A stretch of 64,000 nt of DNA from Marinibaculum pumilum (GTDB lineage: Bacteria > Pseudomonadota > Alphaproteobacteria > Ferrovibrionales > Ferrovibrionaceae), in the NCBI RefSeq assembly GCF_042646425.1, contig NZ_JBHRTR010000018.1, positions 1-64,000 of the forward strand. Reading direction: 5' to 3'. Positions 51,149 through 59,501 of the stretch are shown one piece after another. Made by a program: the position numbers and the translations under genes. A model generated the notes under the pieces. The model did not search any database. It saw only the letters and a list, made by a program, of their open reading frames with translations, and was not told the DNA's origin. How positions within the stretch are numbered: position 1 is the stretch's first letter; each line of letters opens with the position of its first letter.

Positions 51149-52384
51149 GTGAGCGACAGCGATCCGAACAAGCGCGGCAAGACCGAGATCCGCTCGCGCC
51201 TGATGCGCGCCTTCGACTTGCGGGACGACGACCGGTCGCCCAGGTCCCCGAGCGCCGATGACGGCCATCTGGGTCCCGAGCTGGGGGAGCGGACGGCGGA
51301 AATGGGCGGCCTGTCGGCGCTGCGGCCGGGACTGCCGGCCTCCTTCGGCCTGGCGCTGGCGATCGGCGTGCTGTTCCTGACCGGCTGGCTGCTGGCGGTG
51401 GGACGGGACCTTCTGATCCCGATCGCCATCGCCTTCATGATCTGGTTCCTGCTGAACGCGCTGGCCCGCTTCTTCCGCCGCATGCATTGGGGCGGGCATC
51501 ACCTGCCGGCCGTCGCGGCGATGACATTGTCGATCATCGCCGTGCTGATCGTGCTGGTCTTCCTGGTCAACATGGTCGCCAACAACATTTCCGCCGTGAC
51601 CCAGGTCCTTCCCACCTACGAGGAAAATCTGGACAAGCTGACGGCGCAGGCAAGCGGCTGGATCGGCAAGGACCTGACGGCCTCGTTCGACAAGATGATC
51701 GCCGACATCCCGGTGGCGCAGCTGCTGACCCGGATCGCCGGCACCCTGGCCAATGTCGCCAGCCAGTTCGGCATCGTGCTGGTCTATGTCCTGTTCCTGC
51801 TGGTGGAGCAGCAGGCCTTCGACAGCAAGATCCATGCGCTGTTCCCGGACCCGCGGCGGGAACGCCGCGTGCGCGCGGTGCTGAGCGACATCCAGCGGGA
51901 GATCCAGACCTATATCTGGATCAAGACCCTGATGAGCGTGCTGACCGGCGGCATCAGCTATGTGGTGCTGATCGCCGTCGGCGTCTCCTTCGCGGAGTTC
52001 TGGGCGGTCTTCATCTTCCTGCTGAACTACATCCCCACCATCGGCTCGCTGCTGGGCATCCTGTTCCCGGCGGCGCTGACCCTGATGCAGTTCGGCGCCT
52101 TCGTGCCCTTCCTGCTGGTGCTGGTGCCGCTGGCGGTCGCCCAGATCATCATCGGCAATGTTATCGAGCCGCGGCTGATGGGTTCCTCGCTGAACATCAG
52201 CGCCCTGGTGGTGATCCTGTCGCTGACCCTGTGGGGCGCGATCTGGGGGATCACGGGCATGTTCCTCAGCGTGCCGATCATGGTTGTGCTGATGATCGTG
52301 CTGGGTCACTTCCCGGTGACCCGGCCGATCGCCATCCTGATGTCGGCGGACGGCCGGATCCGCGACGAGGAGGCCGCCCGCTAG
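51149..52384 (+). CDS. AI-2E family transporter
   Basis: A 411-residue inner-membrane protein with the PF01594 layout: a short polar leader, two close membrane segments (LPASFGLALAIGVLFLTGWLLAVGRDLLIPIAIAFMIWFLLNAL), a further segment, a long cytosolic loop, and a cluster of C-terminal segments including GVSFAEFWAVFIFLLNYIPTIGS and VIEPRLMGSSLNISALVVILSLTLWGAIWG. The family exports AI-2 or Na+/Li+ ions in different members. GTG start behind GGCAGGAA. Confidence 0.9.
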   Translation: MSDSDPNKRGKTEIRSRLMRAFDLRDDDRSPRSPSADDGHLGPELGERTAEMGGLSALRPGLPASFGLALAIGVLFLTGWLLAVGRDLLIPIAIAFMIWFLLNALARFFRRMHWGGHHLPAVAAMTLSIIAVLIVLVFLVNMVANNISAVTQVLPTYEENLDKLTAQASGWIGKDLTASFDKMIADIPVAQLLTRIAGTLANVASQFGIVLVYVLFLLVEQQAFDSKIHALFPDPRRERRVRAVLSDIQREIQTYIWIKTLMSVLTGGISYVVLIAVGVSFAEFWAVFIFLLNYIPTIGSLLGILFPAALTLMQFGAFVPFLLVLVPLAVAQIIIGNVIEPRLMGSSLNISALVVILSLTLWGAIWGITGMFLSVPIMVVLMIVLGHFPVTRPIAILMSADGRIRDEEAAR

Positions 52385-52394
52385 GCCCTGCGGA

Positions 52395-52413
52395 CGGGCC
52401 CCTGCCGGGCCCG
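52395..52413. terminator. possible bidirectional hairpin between convergent genes
   Basis: A 7-bp all-GC stem (52395-52401 paired with 52407-52413), 5-base loop, lies between the convergent AI-2E transporter and the 215-residue membrane protein genes. No T-run is present on either side, so it is a weak terminator candidate only. Confidence 0.35.
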
Positions 52414-52429
52414 GATGGCTGCTTGAGGC

Positions 52430-53077
52430 CTAGGGGTACTCGCCGCCCAGCATCTGGTAGACCCGCATGTCGTTGCGGCGCAGGACGAAGGTGGAGTTCG
52501 TCCGCTTCGCATGCTCCACCAGTTCGTCGAACATCCGCTTCAGGATCTGCAGTTCCTCGTTCGACAGGTTGAAGCGCTCCGGCACCTCCTCGCCCTTCTG
52601 CTCCAGGTGCAGGAAATGCTCCACCAGGAAGATGCAGGGACGGTCGACCATCGGCAGCCCGTCGGGAAACTTGAAGCCGCGATAGGATTCGATCAGGCCG
52701 GTATCCTGGAACACCTCGATGAACTGGTTGTAGATGCTGGTCCGGTATCGATCCAGGGTGGCAAAAAAATCGCGCCGGTCCTCAACCCGGGCCGATTCCG
52801 CGTCCAGCGGCAGGCCGGCATTCTCGTTCGCCTCTTCGACCTTCGGCACCGCCGGCACCAGTGCCGGCAGCCGGCCCAGCAGGCGGATCCCGGCGACCAG
52901 CCATGCCAGGGCCGGCGGCGCCAGCCCGCCGCCGATCATGGCGCCGCACCAGGCCAGCCGCTCCAGCGCGGTGGCAGGCATGCCCCCGTCCGGTGCATGG
53001 CCGGTGAGCAGCAGGACGACGGCCGCGACGACCAGGACGAGGCCGTAGGCCAGGGTGGCAATGATCCCAATCCGCAT
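52430..53077 (-). CDS. hypothetical membrane protein
   Basis: A 215-residue protein of no recognised family. Two N-terminal hydrophobic segments (IIATLAYGLVLVVAAVVLLLTG and AWCGAMIGGGLAPPALAWLVAGI) are followed by a soluble cytosolic domain of about 140 residues (RRDFFATLDRYRTSIYNQFIEVFQDTGLIESYRGFKFPDGLPMVDRPCIFLVEHFLHLEQKGEEVPERF). The domain is rich in aromatic and charged residues and well formed. GAGGA precedes the ATG at 53077. Confidence 0.75.
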   Translation of the reverse strand: MRIGIIATLAYGLVLVVAAVVLLLTGHAPDGGMPATALERLAWCGAMIGGGLAPPALAWLVAGIRLLGRLPALVPAVPKVEEANENAGLPLDAESARVEDRRDFFATLDRYRTSIYNQFIEVFQDTGLIESYRGFKFPDGLPMVDRPCIFLVEHFLHLEQKGEEVPERFNLSNEELQILKRMFDELVEHAKRTNSTFVLRRNDMRVYQMLGGEYP

Positions 53078-53432
53078 GAAATCCTCAAACGACAGGTGGG
53101 AGCGCAACGTGCGAGGGCCAGGGACCGGCGCTGCCGGGCCGATGGCCGGCCGGGAGCCGCGATGGCTGCCCGCCGCCGCAAAAGGACGGGCAGACCGGAC
53201 CGGACAAATTTGCGCCCCATCGGACAGGCAGGTTCGGTATACTGCCGCGAAGCCGTTACTTACCGCCGTTGCCGGCGCGCCGCCAGTGGCGGGTCCTATG
53301 GACGGTGGCGCGGCCCCGGGTCTGCGGCAAGAGGTCGCCGACCCTGCTGCCAAGGTGCAGCGCCCAGAATTGATCGCTGGATGAATCGCCGGCTGGATCG
53401 CCGGAGGTCGTCCAGGAACCCGCTTGAGCGTC
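53078..53432. promoter_or_regulatory. divergent gap upstream of DUF2786-like gene
   Basis: A 355-base gap between two divergent genes. A TATACT -10-like box lies at 53238-53243, followed by a leader of about 180 bases before the DUF2786-like start. No clear -35 element, small gene or structured RNA was recognised. Confidence 0.4.
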
Positions 53433-53993
53433 ATGACCCCGCGTGAACGAACGAAATTCCACAACCTGCTGAAGCTCGCCGCGGAAAGCCCGTTTGCCGG
53501 CGAGCGGCAGAGCGCCCTGGCGGCGGCGGAGCGCCTGGCGGGGCGGCACGGCATGACCCTGGATGAGGCGGCCGCCATGCCGCAGGACGACGGCCCGCGG
53601 CAGAGCCGCGCGCAGGAGCCGGACTTCGATCCGGCCGCCGATCCGTTCGATGCGGCCGACGCGACGCCGGAAGGCCGGCGCTGGGCCCGCGATTTCGCCC
53701 AGGCCGCCCATCTGCACGACGCGGTGACCGCTGCCGACAAGGAACGGCGCGCCCGGGCGATGCGGGCGGCCTTCGCCCGCGGCCTGGACCAGAGCCAGAC
53801 CCGGCGCCACAACCGGCCTTCGCACCACCGCCGCGGCAGCCGCCGGATGAATCCGAAGCGCTTCGCGAAGACCCTGCTGCGGGAGACTCGGCTGCCGTTC
53901 CGGGAGATCGCCGCCCTCACCGGGCTCAGCGTGCATGCCGTGGTGGCCCTGAAGCTGCAGATGCGCGCCGGCAGCACCGGCAACGAGGCGTGA
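53433..53993 (+). CDS. DUF2786-like protein with C-terminal HTH-like tail
   Basis: A 186-residue protein. The N-terminal ~40 residues (FHNLLKLAAESPFAGERQSALAAAERLAGRHGMTLDEA) fit DUF2786, a short helical domain of unknown function found in phage and chromosomal proteins. An acidic linker follows, then a basic region and a C-terminal helix-turn-helix-like stretch (TRLPFREIAALTGLSVHAVVALKLQM). This suggests DNA binding. An in-frame TTG nine bases upstream is an alternative start. Convergence with nothing obvious; context uninformative. Confidence 0.72.
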   Translation: MTPRERTKFHNLLKLAAESPFAGERQSALAAAERLAGRHGMTLDEAAAMPQDDGPRQSRAQEPDFDPAADPFDAADATPEGRRWARDFAQAAHLHDAVTAADKERRARAMRAAFARGLDQSQTRRHNRPSHHRRGSRRMNPKRFAKTLLRETRLPFREIAALTGLSVHAVVALKLQMRAGSTGNEA

Positions 53994-54057
53994 GCCGGTC
54001 CGCCTTGGCCTTCCCGTCACTCCGCTGCCAGTGCCGCCAGTCCCAGCCGTTGTCCCG

Positions 54058-54099
54058 ATGAAATCCGTCATATGAAGGTCGTCATATGAAAGCCGTCAT
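54058..54099 (+). repeat. triplicated 14-base start region
   Basis: Three tandem 14-base units, ATGAAATCCGTCAT, ATGAAGGTCGTCAT and ATGAAAGCCGTCAT, end at the start of the quinone oxidoreductase gene. The first two units encode five-residue micro-frames (MKSVI and MKVVI), each ending in TGA that overlaps the next ATG. The second unit's GAAGG sits seven bases before the true ATG at 54086 and can act as ribosome site. Confidence 0.8.
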
Positions 54100-55066
54100 G
54101 GTCCATGCCTGGCTGGAGGAGCCGGGCGCCCTGCAGGTTGAGGATGTGCCCGTGCCGGAGCCCGGCCCGGGCCAGGTGCGGATCCAGGTCGCGGCCTGCG
54201 GCGTCAACTTCGCCGACACCCTGATCGTGCGGGGCCGCTACCAGGTGCGTCCCGCCCTGCCCTTCTCGCCCGGCTTCGAGTTCGCCGGCACCGTCGACGC
54301 GCTGGGCGACGGCGTCACCGACATCCGCCCGGGCGACCGGGTGGCGGCGCGCGCGCCGCATGGCGGCTATGCCGAATATGCCCTGGCGCCTGCAGCCGCC
54401 CTGTTCCCGCTGCCGGACGGCATCGCCTTCGAGGAGGCCGCCGCCATGCCGGTGGCCTATGGTACCGCCGCCTACGCCCTGCGCGACCGCGGCCGCCTGG
54501 TCCCCGGCGAAACAGCGCTGATCCTGGGCGCGACCGGCGGGGTGGGCCTGGCGGCCCTGCATGTGGCGAAGGCGGCCGGCGCGACCGTGCTCGCGGCGGT
54601 GGGCGGTCCGGCAAAAGCCGAGGCCGCGCTGGCGGCGGGCGCCGACATCGCGATCGACTATGACGGGGCGGTCCCGTTGAAGGACCAGGTCCGCGAACGG
54701 ACCGGCGGCCGCGGCGTCCATCTCGTCTACGACCCGGTCGGCGGCGACATGCTGGACGAGGCGATGCGGGCCACCTGCTGGGGCGGCCGCTACCTGATCG
54801 TCGGCTTCGCCGCAGGGCGGATCCCGGATGTCCGCGGCAACCTGGCCCTGATCAAGGGGATCGAGGTGATGGGCATCAACTGGCCTGCCTTCGCCCAGGA
54901 GGAACCGCGGGCGAGCCGCGCCCTGCTGGCCGGCTGCTTCGCCGACCGTCTTGCCGGCCGCCTGCCGCCGATGCCGGTGGAGACGCGGCCGCTGGCCGAG
55001 GCGCCGTCGGCGCTGGCCGATATCGCCGCGCGGCGGGTGCGCGGCAAGCTCGTCCTGCAGCCCTGA
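54086..55066 (+). CDS. NADPH:quinone oxidoreductase-like MDR protein
   Basis: A 326-residue medium-chain dehydrogenase/reductase of the zinc-free quinone oxidoreductase type. Features: CGVNFADTLIVRGRYQ, FSPGFEFAGTV, and the NADPH-binding ILGATGGVGLAALHVAKAAGA. The end SALADIAARRVRGKLVLQP is typical. Zinc ligands are absent. It starts in the third copy of a 14-base repeat. It precedes the acetyl-CoA hydrolase/transferase gene by 12 bases, so the two are an operon. Possible substrates are quinones, acryloyl-CoA or other enones. Confidence 0.9.
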   Translation: MKAVMVHAWLEEPGALQVEDVPVPEPGPGQVRIQVAACGVNFADTLIVRGRYQVRPALPFSPGFEFAGTVDALGDGVTDIRPGDRVAARAPHGGYAEYALAPAAALFPLPDGIAFEEAAAMPVAYGTAAYALRDRGRLVPGETALILGATGGVGLAALHVAKAAGATVLAAVGGPAKAEAALAAGADIAIDYDGAVPLKDQVRERTGGRGVHLVYDPVGGDMLDEAMRATCWGGRYLIVGFAAGRIPDVRGNLALIKGIEVMGINWPAFAQEEPRASRALLAGCFADRLAGRLPPMPVETRPLAEAPSALADIAARRVRGKLVLQP

Positions 55067-55078
55067 GCGGCAGAGGTC

Positions 55079-56356
55079 ATGACCGCACCAATCACGGCGG
55101 AGCGCATCCCGGAGCTCCTGAAACCGGGCATGCGGGTCTTCGTGTCCGGCTGCCTGGGCGAATCCGCCACCATCCGCAGGGCCCTGCAGGCGGCACCGGA
55201 GGCGGCACGCGGCGTCACCTTCTGCGGCGTCCTGGTCCCTGGACTGTCGGACACGGACTATGCCGCGCTGCATCCGGAGGCGGAGGGCGAGAGTTTCTTC
55301 CTGCCGCCCTGGCAGCGGGACAGTTTCGACGCAGGGCGGCTGCGCCTGCTGCCGCTGAACTACAGCGCGATCCCGGACTATCTGGAGAACGGGCCGCGGT
55401 TCGACCTGGCGATCGTGCAGGTCGCGGCCGACGGCACGGCCGACCACGGCTTTGGCGCCTGCGCCGACTTCCAGCCCTATGCGCTGCGCAACTGCGACCG
55501 GGTCCTGGCGCACCTCAACCCGCGGCTGCCGGCGACACGCGGCCATGACCGCCTGCCCGCGGCACGGATCGACTGGCTGCTGGAGGCGGAGGAGGCATTG
55601 CCGGACTTCCCGGATGCGGCGCCCAATCCGGTCCAGCAGGCCATCGCCCAAAACTGTGCGACCCTGATCCGTGACGGCGACGTGATCCAGATCGGCATCG
55701 GCAAGGTGCAGTCGGCGATCCTGCAGGCGCTGTCGGGGCATCGCGACCTGGGCTTTCATTCCGGCCTGGTGACCGACGCAGCCTGGCAGCTGGTCGAGAG
55801 CGGCGCGATCACCGGTGCGCGACGCAACGTGGATCGCGGGCTGCTGGTGGCCGGTTCCGCCGCCGGGACGGCTGCGCTCTACCGCGGCCTGTCGGCGGAT
55901 TTCGTCGAGATCCGCCCCGTCCGGCGCACCCACATGGTGACCGAGGTCGCGCGGATCGAGAACTTCGTCTCCCTGAACGGGGCGCTGGAGGTCGACCTGT
56001 TCGGCCAGGTCAATTCGGAGCTGGTCGATGGCCGCTTCTTCAGCGGCGTCGGCGGCTTCAACGATTTTGTGCGCGGCGCGCGCCTGTCGCCCGGCGGCCG
56101 CTCCATCGTCGCGCTGCCGGCCGCCCTGCGCGGCGGCGGCAGCCGGATCGTGGCGAGCCTGTCCGGCGCTGGGCGGCCGGCGGCGCCGCTGACCGGCGCA
56201 CGGGCGGACAGCGACATCGTCGTGACGGAGTTCGGGGTTGCGGACCTGCGGCATCTCGACCTGGACGGCCGCGCGGCCGCACTGATCGCGATCGCCCCGG
56301 AATCCGCACGCGAGACGCTTTCCCGTGCCTGGCAGGCGATGCGCCGGGCGCTGTGA
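55079..56356 (+). CDS. acetyl-CoA hydrolase/transferase family protein
   Basis: A 425-residue CoA-transferase-like protein resembling acetyl-CoA hydrolase and 4-hydroxybutyrate CoA-transferase. Visible: GMRVFVSGCLGE, DGDVIQIGIGKVQSAIL, GLVTDAAWQLVESGAITGARR, FVSLNGALEVDLFGQVNSELV (with the glutamate that typically carries the CoA intermediate) and the late VVTEFGVADLR. Follows the quinone oxidoreductase gene by 12 bases. Together they may process a short CoA ester, but no specific pathway is indicated. Confidence 0.88.
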   Translation: MTAPITAERIPELLKPGMRVFVSGCLGESATIRRALQAAPEAARGVTFCGVLVPGLSDTDYAALHPEAEGESFFLPPWQRDSFDAGRLRLLPLNYSAIPDYLENGPRFDLAIVQVAADGTADHGFGACADFQPYALRNCDRVLAHLNPRLPATRGHDRLPAARIDWLLEAEEALPDFPDAAPNPVQQAIAQNCATLIRDGDVIQIGIGKVQSAILQALSGHRDLGFHSGLVTDAAWQLVESGAITGARRNVDRGLLVAGSAAGTAALYRGLSADFVEIRPVRRTHMVTEVARIENFVSLNGALEVDLFGQVNSELVDGRFFSGVGGFNDFVRGARLSPGGRSIVALPAALRGGGSRIVASLSGAGRPAAPLTGARADSDIVVTEFGVADLRHLDLDGRAAALIAIAPESARETLSRAWQAMRRAL

Positions 56357-56442
56357 CCAGGACCTGCTCCCAACGGATCGTTTACCAATCCGAAATCCCC
56401 TGCCACTAGTGTCCATTCCACAGTGTGGATGCGGGGATAGTG

Positions 56443-58119
56443 ATGGCCGACAAGCTGGCTGTGCTGCAAGCACAGCGCGATCGTTTCCTGGCCTTTTCCT
56501 TTGCGGCTGCGGATCTTCTGCTGGAGGTCGATTCCGTGGACGGGATCGCCTATGCCAGCGGCGCGACCATGAAGCTGCTGGGCCGCGAGGCGACCGACCT
56601 GCAGGGCGGCAGCTTCCTCGACACCGTCGCGCCGACCGATCGCGCCCTGGTGAAGGCGGCCGTCCGGGACATGGGGCCGGGCAAGCGGCTGCCGACTCTC
56701 AACGTGCAGCTGGCCCATGGCAACGGAGCCCTGCGGGCCTGGGTGAACGGCTATCGCATGCCGATGGCGGACGGCCGCGCCTATATCGCGATGAGCACCG
56801 CGGAGCGCTTCCGGCAGCGCGTGCCGCAGGACGGGGCGCGCGACGGCCAGAGCGGCCTGCTCGACGGGGAGGCGCTGACCCAGGCGCTGGCCCGCGCGGT
56901 GGAGAGCGGGGCCACGGAAAATGGCAGGGAGATGCTCACCCTGCTGGAGGTCGAGGGGCTGGACGGGCTGGGGCAGCGGCTCGCCCCGGCTGCCTTCCAG
57001 AACCTGATGAGCGAGATCGGCGGCTTCCTCCGCCTGCAGAGCGGCGGCCGCGACCTGGCCGGGCGCCTGGGCGAAAGCCGCTTCGGCGTCGTCCACGAGG
57101 GCGGCGACGGCCGTTCCATCGAGGCCCGGATCGCGCAGATGACCCGCGATGCGGACCCGGACGGCAACGGGTTGTCGGTCGTCGCAACCGACATGGCGAT
57201 GGACGCGCCGGCCCTGACGCCGGCGGAAGCGGCACGCGCCGTCATCCACACCCTGAAGCAGTTCGAGAAGCTGGGCGCCAAGGGTGTCCCCAACGGGGAC
57301 CTGGCCAGTGCCTTCCACGACCTGCTGAACGGCACCATCGCCAAGCTCGCCGACTTCAAGCAGATCCTGTCGCAGAACGCCATCGACCTGGTCTACCAGC
57401 CGATCGTCGGGCTGAACGACGGCCAGCTGCACCATTATGAGCTGCTCGCCCGCTTCCGCGACGGCCGCAAGACGTTCGAATACATCAATTTCGGCGAGAG
57501 CATGGGCATGAACGCCCAGCTCGACCTGCTGGTCACCCGACGCGCGATCGAGGACCTGACCACCGACTTCGATGGCACGAAGCTGTCGCTGGCGGTGAAC
57601 CTGTCGGGCAATTCTCTGCAGGATGCCGGCTTCACCCAGACCCTGCTGGAACTGCTGCGCGATCACGGCAAGCTGTCCGGGCACCTGCTGTTCGAAGTCA
57701 CGGAATCGGCGGAGATCAACGACCTTGCCGGCGTGAACGAGGTGCTGCAGGACATCCGCGCGATGGGGTTCGAGGTCTGCCTGGACGATTTCGGCGCCGG
57801 CGCCGCCTCGTTCCAGTACCTGCAGGCGCTGAATGTCGACTTCGTCAAGATCGATGGCGCCTATGTCCACCGCCTCGCGGATTCCGCCCGCGACCGCCAC
57901 ATGCTGGCGGCGATCACCGCCATGTGCGCCGACCTCAAAGTCGGGGTGATTGCCGAAATGGTGGAGACCGAGGAGCAGGTCCGCCTGCTGCGCGAACTGG
58001 GCGCCACCCACGCCCAGGGTTATCTGTTCGGCAAGCCCGCCGCCGAGCCAGCCGGTGTCGAACGCCGCACGGCCGGCCGGGTCGGCCGCCGCTCCGGCGC
58101 CCGCGAACTCTGGGCCTGA
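56443..58119 (+). CDS. EAL domain protein with N-terminal PAS-like domain
   Basis: A 558-residue protein. Residues about 10-120 are PAS-like (FLAFSFAAADLLLEVDSVDGIAYASGATMKLLG). A middle part (about 125-270) looks like a degenerate GGDEF. The C-terminal ~250 residues are an EAL domain with E333-L-L (ELL variant), AVNLSGNSL, FEVTESAEI, D448/D449 in DDFGAGAAS, K in VDFVKIDG, and E in AEMVETEEQ. The metal-ligand and catalytic residues are kept, so cyclic di-GMP hydrolysis is likely. No membrane segments. The ATG at 56443 is preceded by GCGGGGAT. Confidence 0.9.
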   Translation: MADKLAVLQAQRDRFLAFSFAAADLLLEVDSVDGIAYASGATMKLLGREATDLQGGSFLDTVAPTDRALVKAAVRDMGPGKRLPTLNVQLAHGNGALRAWVNGYRMPMADGRAYIAMSTAERFRQRVPQDGARDGQSGLLDGEALTQALARAVESGATENGREMLTLLEVEGLDGLGQRLAPAAFQNLMSEIGGFLRLQSGGRDLAGRLGESRFGVVHEGGDGRSIEARIAQMTRDADPDGNGLSVVATDMAMDAPALTPAEAARAVIHTLKQFEKLGAKGVPNGDLASAFHDLLNGTIAKLADFKQILSQNAIDLVYQPIVGLNDGQLHHYELLARFRDGRKTFEYINFGESMGMNAQLDLLVTRRAIEDLTTDFDGTKLSLAVNLSGNSLQDAGFTQTLLELLRDHGKLSGHLLFEVTESAEINDLAGVNEVLQDIRAMGFEVCLDDFGAGAASFQYLQALNVDFVKIDGAYVHRLADSARDRHMLAAITAMCADLKVGVIAEMVETEEQVRLLRELGATHAQGYLFGKPAAEPAGVERRTAGRVGRRSGARELWA

Positions 58120-58137
58120 GGCAGGCGCACCCGCCAC

Positions 58138-59448
58138 TCAGGATTTCGCCGCGGACAGCAACTCTTCCGTCGTCGTGAACTTCTCCCGCGGGGCAGGGTG
58201 TTCCGCCGCCGCGACCTCCGCCTCGTCGATGCGGCGCCAGGCGTCGAAATCCACCAGGTCGACCCCCGCCGCCTTCAGAAGCGGCAACAGCGCGGCGCGT
58301 CCCGGGCGGCCCTGCGGCGCCAGTTCCGCGGCGATGCGGTCGGCGCTGCGATAGGCCTCCGACTTGTTGGTGGCGATCGTGCCGGTCGGCCCGCGCGCCG
58401 CCCAGCCGGCGGCATAGAGCCCTTCGGCAATCAGCCCGTCATCGTTGCGGAAGCGCCCGCCATCGACCTCGAGCTGCTCCAGGGTCGGGCCCTGATAGCC
58501 GATGCAGGTCACCACCAGCTGCGCCGGCACCTCCAGCACCTCGTCGGTATCCACCGCCCGGTCGCCCTCCAGCCGGGTCCGGACGAAGCGCACCCCCGAG
58601 ACATGGCCATCGCCCAGGACCGCCGCGGGCCGGGCGCGGAACAGGAACTCGATGCGCGCCGGCTTCGCCGGGTCGGGCTCGATCGCGGCGAGCCGGCCGA
58701 GGATTTCCATCGTCCGCTTCGGCTCGGTGCCTTCCGGCGGCAGCTCCGCCGGGTCGACCACCGGCACCGCCTGCGCCAGCTCGCTGAACTCCCGCAGCTC
58801 CGCCGGGCTGAACTTCACATGGGCGGCGCCGCGGCGGCCGGCGATCACCACCTTCCGCACGTTCGTGCGGGCCAGCACCTCGCGCACCGGTCGCGGCGCG
58901 TCGGTCGCGGCAAGCTCCTCCGGCGTGCGCACCAGCATACGCGCCGCATCGAGCGCGACATTGCCGTTGCCGATCACGACAGCCGTCTCGACCTTCGGCA
59001 GGTCGATATCCAGTTCCGTGAAATCGGGATGGGCGTTGTACCAGCTGCAGAAGCGCGCCGCGCCGGTGACCCCGGGCAGGCCGTCGCCCGGCAGGCCCAG
59101 CGGCCGGTCCAGCGGCGTGCCGGTGGCCAGCACGACAACGTCGTAGAAGTCGCGCAGCTGCGCGAGACTGACGTCGCGGCCGAGCTCGACATTGCCGATG
59201 AAGCGGGTGGCGGGATTCTGGAAGGCCTGTTCCAGCTTGCGAACGACATTCTTGGTCGTCCAATGGTCCGGCGCCACGCCGGACCGGATCAGGCCGTAGG
59301 GGGTGGGCAGGCGCTCGATCACGTCGAGCTCCACCGGCTCCACCAGCTTCAGGAGCTTTTCCGCGAGATAGAGGCCGGCAGGACCGCTGCCGACGATCGC
59401 GATCTTCGGGATCTTCTGCGACGCGCTACGCTGTACGCCAGCATTCAT
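58138..59448 (-). CDS. FAD-dependent ferredoxin/adrenodoxin-NADP reductase-like protein
   Basis: A 436-residue flavoprotein of the adrenodoxin reductase (FprA) type. FAD motif GSGPAGLYLAEKLL at 23-36, NADP motif VVIGNGNVALDAARM, the late FAD-contact GWAARGPTGTIATNKSEA. Such enzymes pass electrons from NADPH to a ferredoxin or flavodoxin. The ATG at 59448 follows GGGAGGT; an in-frame GTG at 59457 is too close to the ribosome site. It lies 54 bases after boxB on the same strand, so is probably cotranscribed. It could reduce the flavodoxin at 63.8 kb in support of BoxB. Confidence 0.9.
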   Translation of the reverse strand: MNAGVQRSASQKIPKIAIVGSGPAGLYLAEKLLKLVEPVELDVIERLPTPYGLIRSGVAPDHWTTKNVVRKLEQAFQNPATRFIGNVELGRDVSLAQLRDFYDVVVLATGTPLDRPLGLPGDGLPGVTGAARFCSWYNAHPDFTELDIDLPKVETAVVIGNGNVALDAARMLVRTPEELAATDAPRPVREVLARTNVRKVVIAGRRGAAHVKFSPAELREFSELAQAVPVVDPAELPPEGTEPKRTMEILGRLAAIEPDPAKPARIEFLFRARPAAVLGDGHVSGVRFVRTRLEGDRAVDTDEVLEVPAQLVVTCIGYQGPTLEQLEVDGGRFRNDDGLIAEGLYAAGWAARGPTGTIATNKSEAYRSADRIAAELAPQGRPGRAALLPLLKAAGVDLVDFDAWRRIDEAEVAAAEHPAPREKFTTTEELLSAAKS

Positions 59449-59501
59449 GAACGACACCTCCCGCCGCCGGTTGACGGCGGCGGGAGGGCCGCGCCCCGGC
59501 T

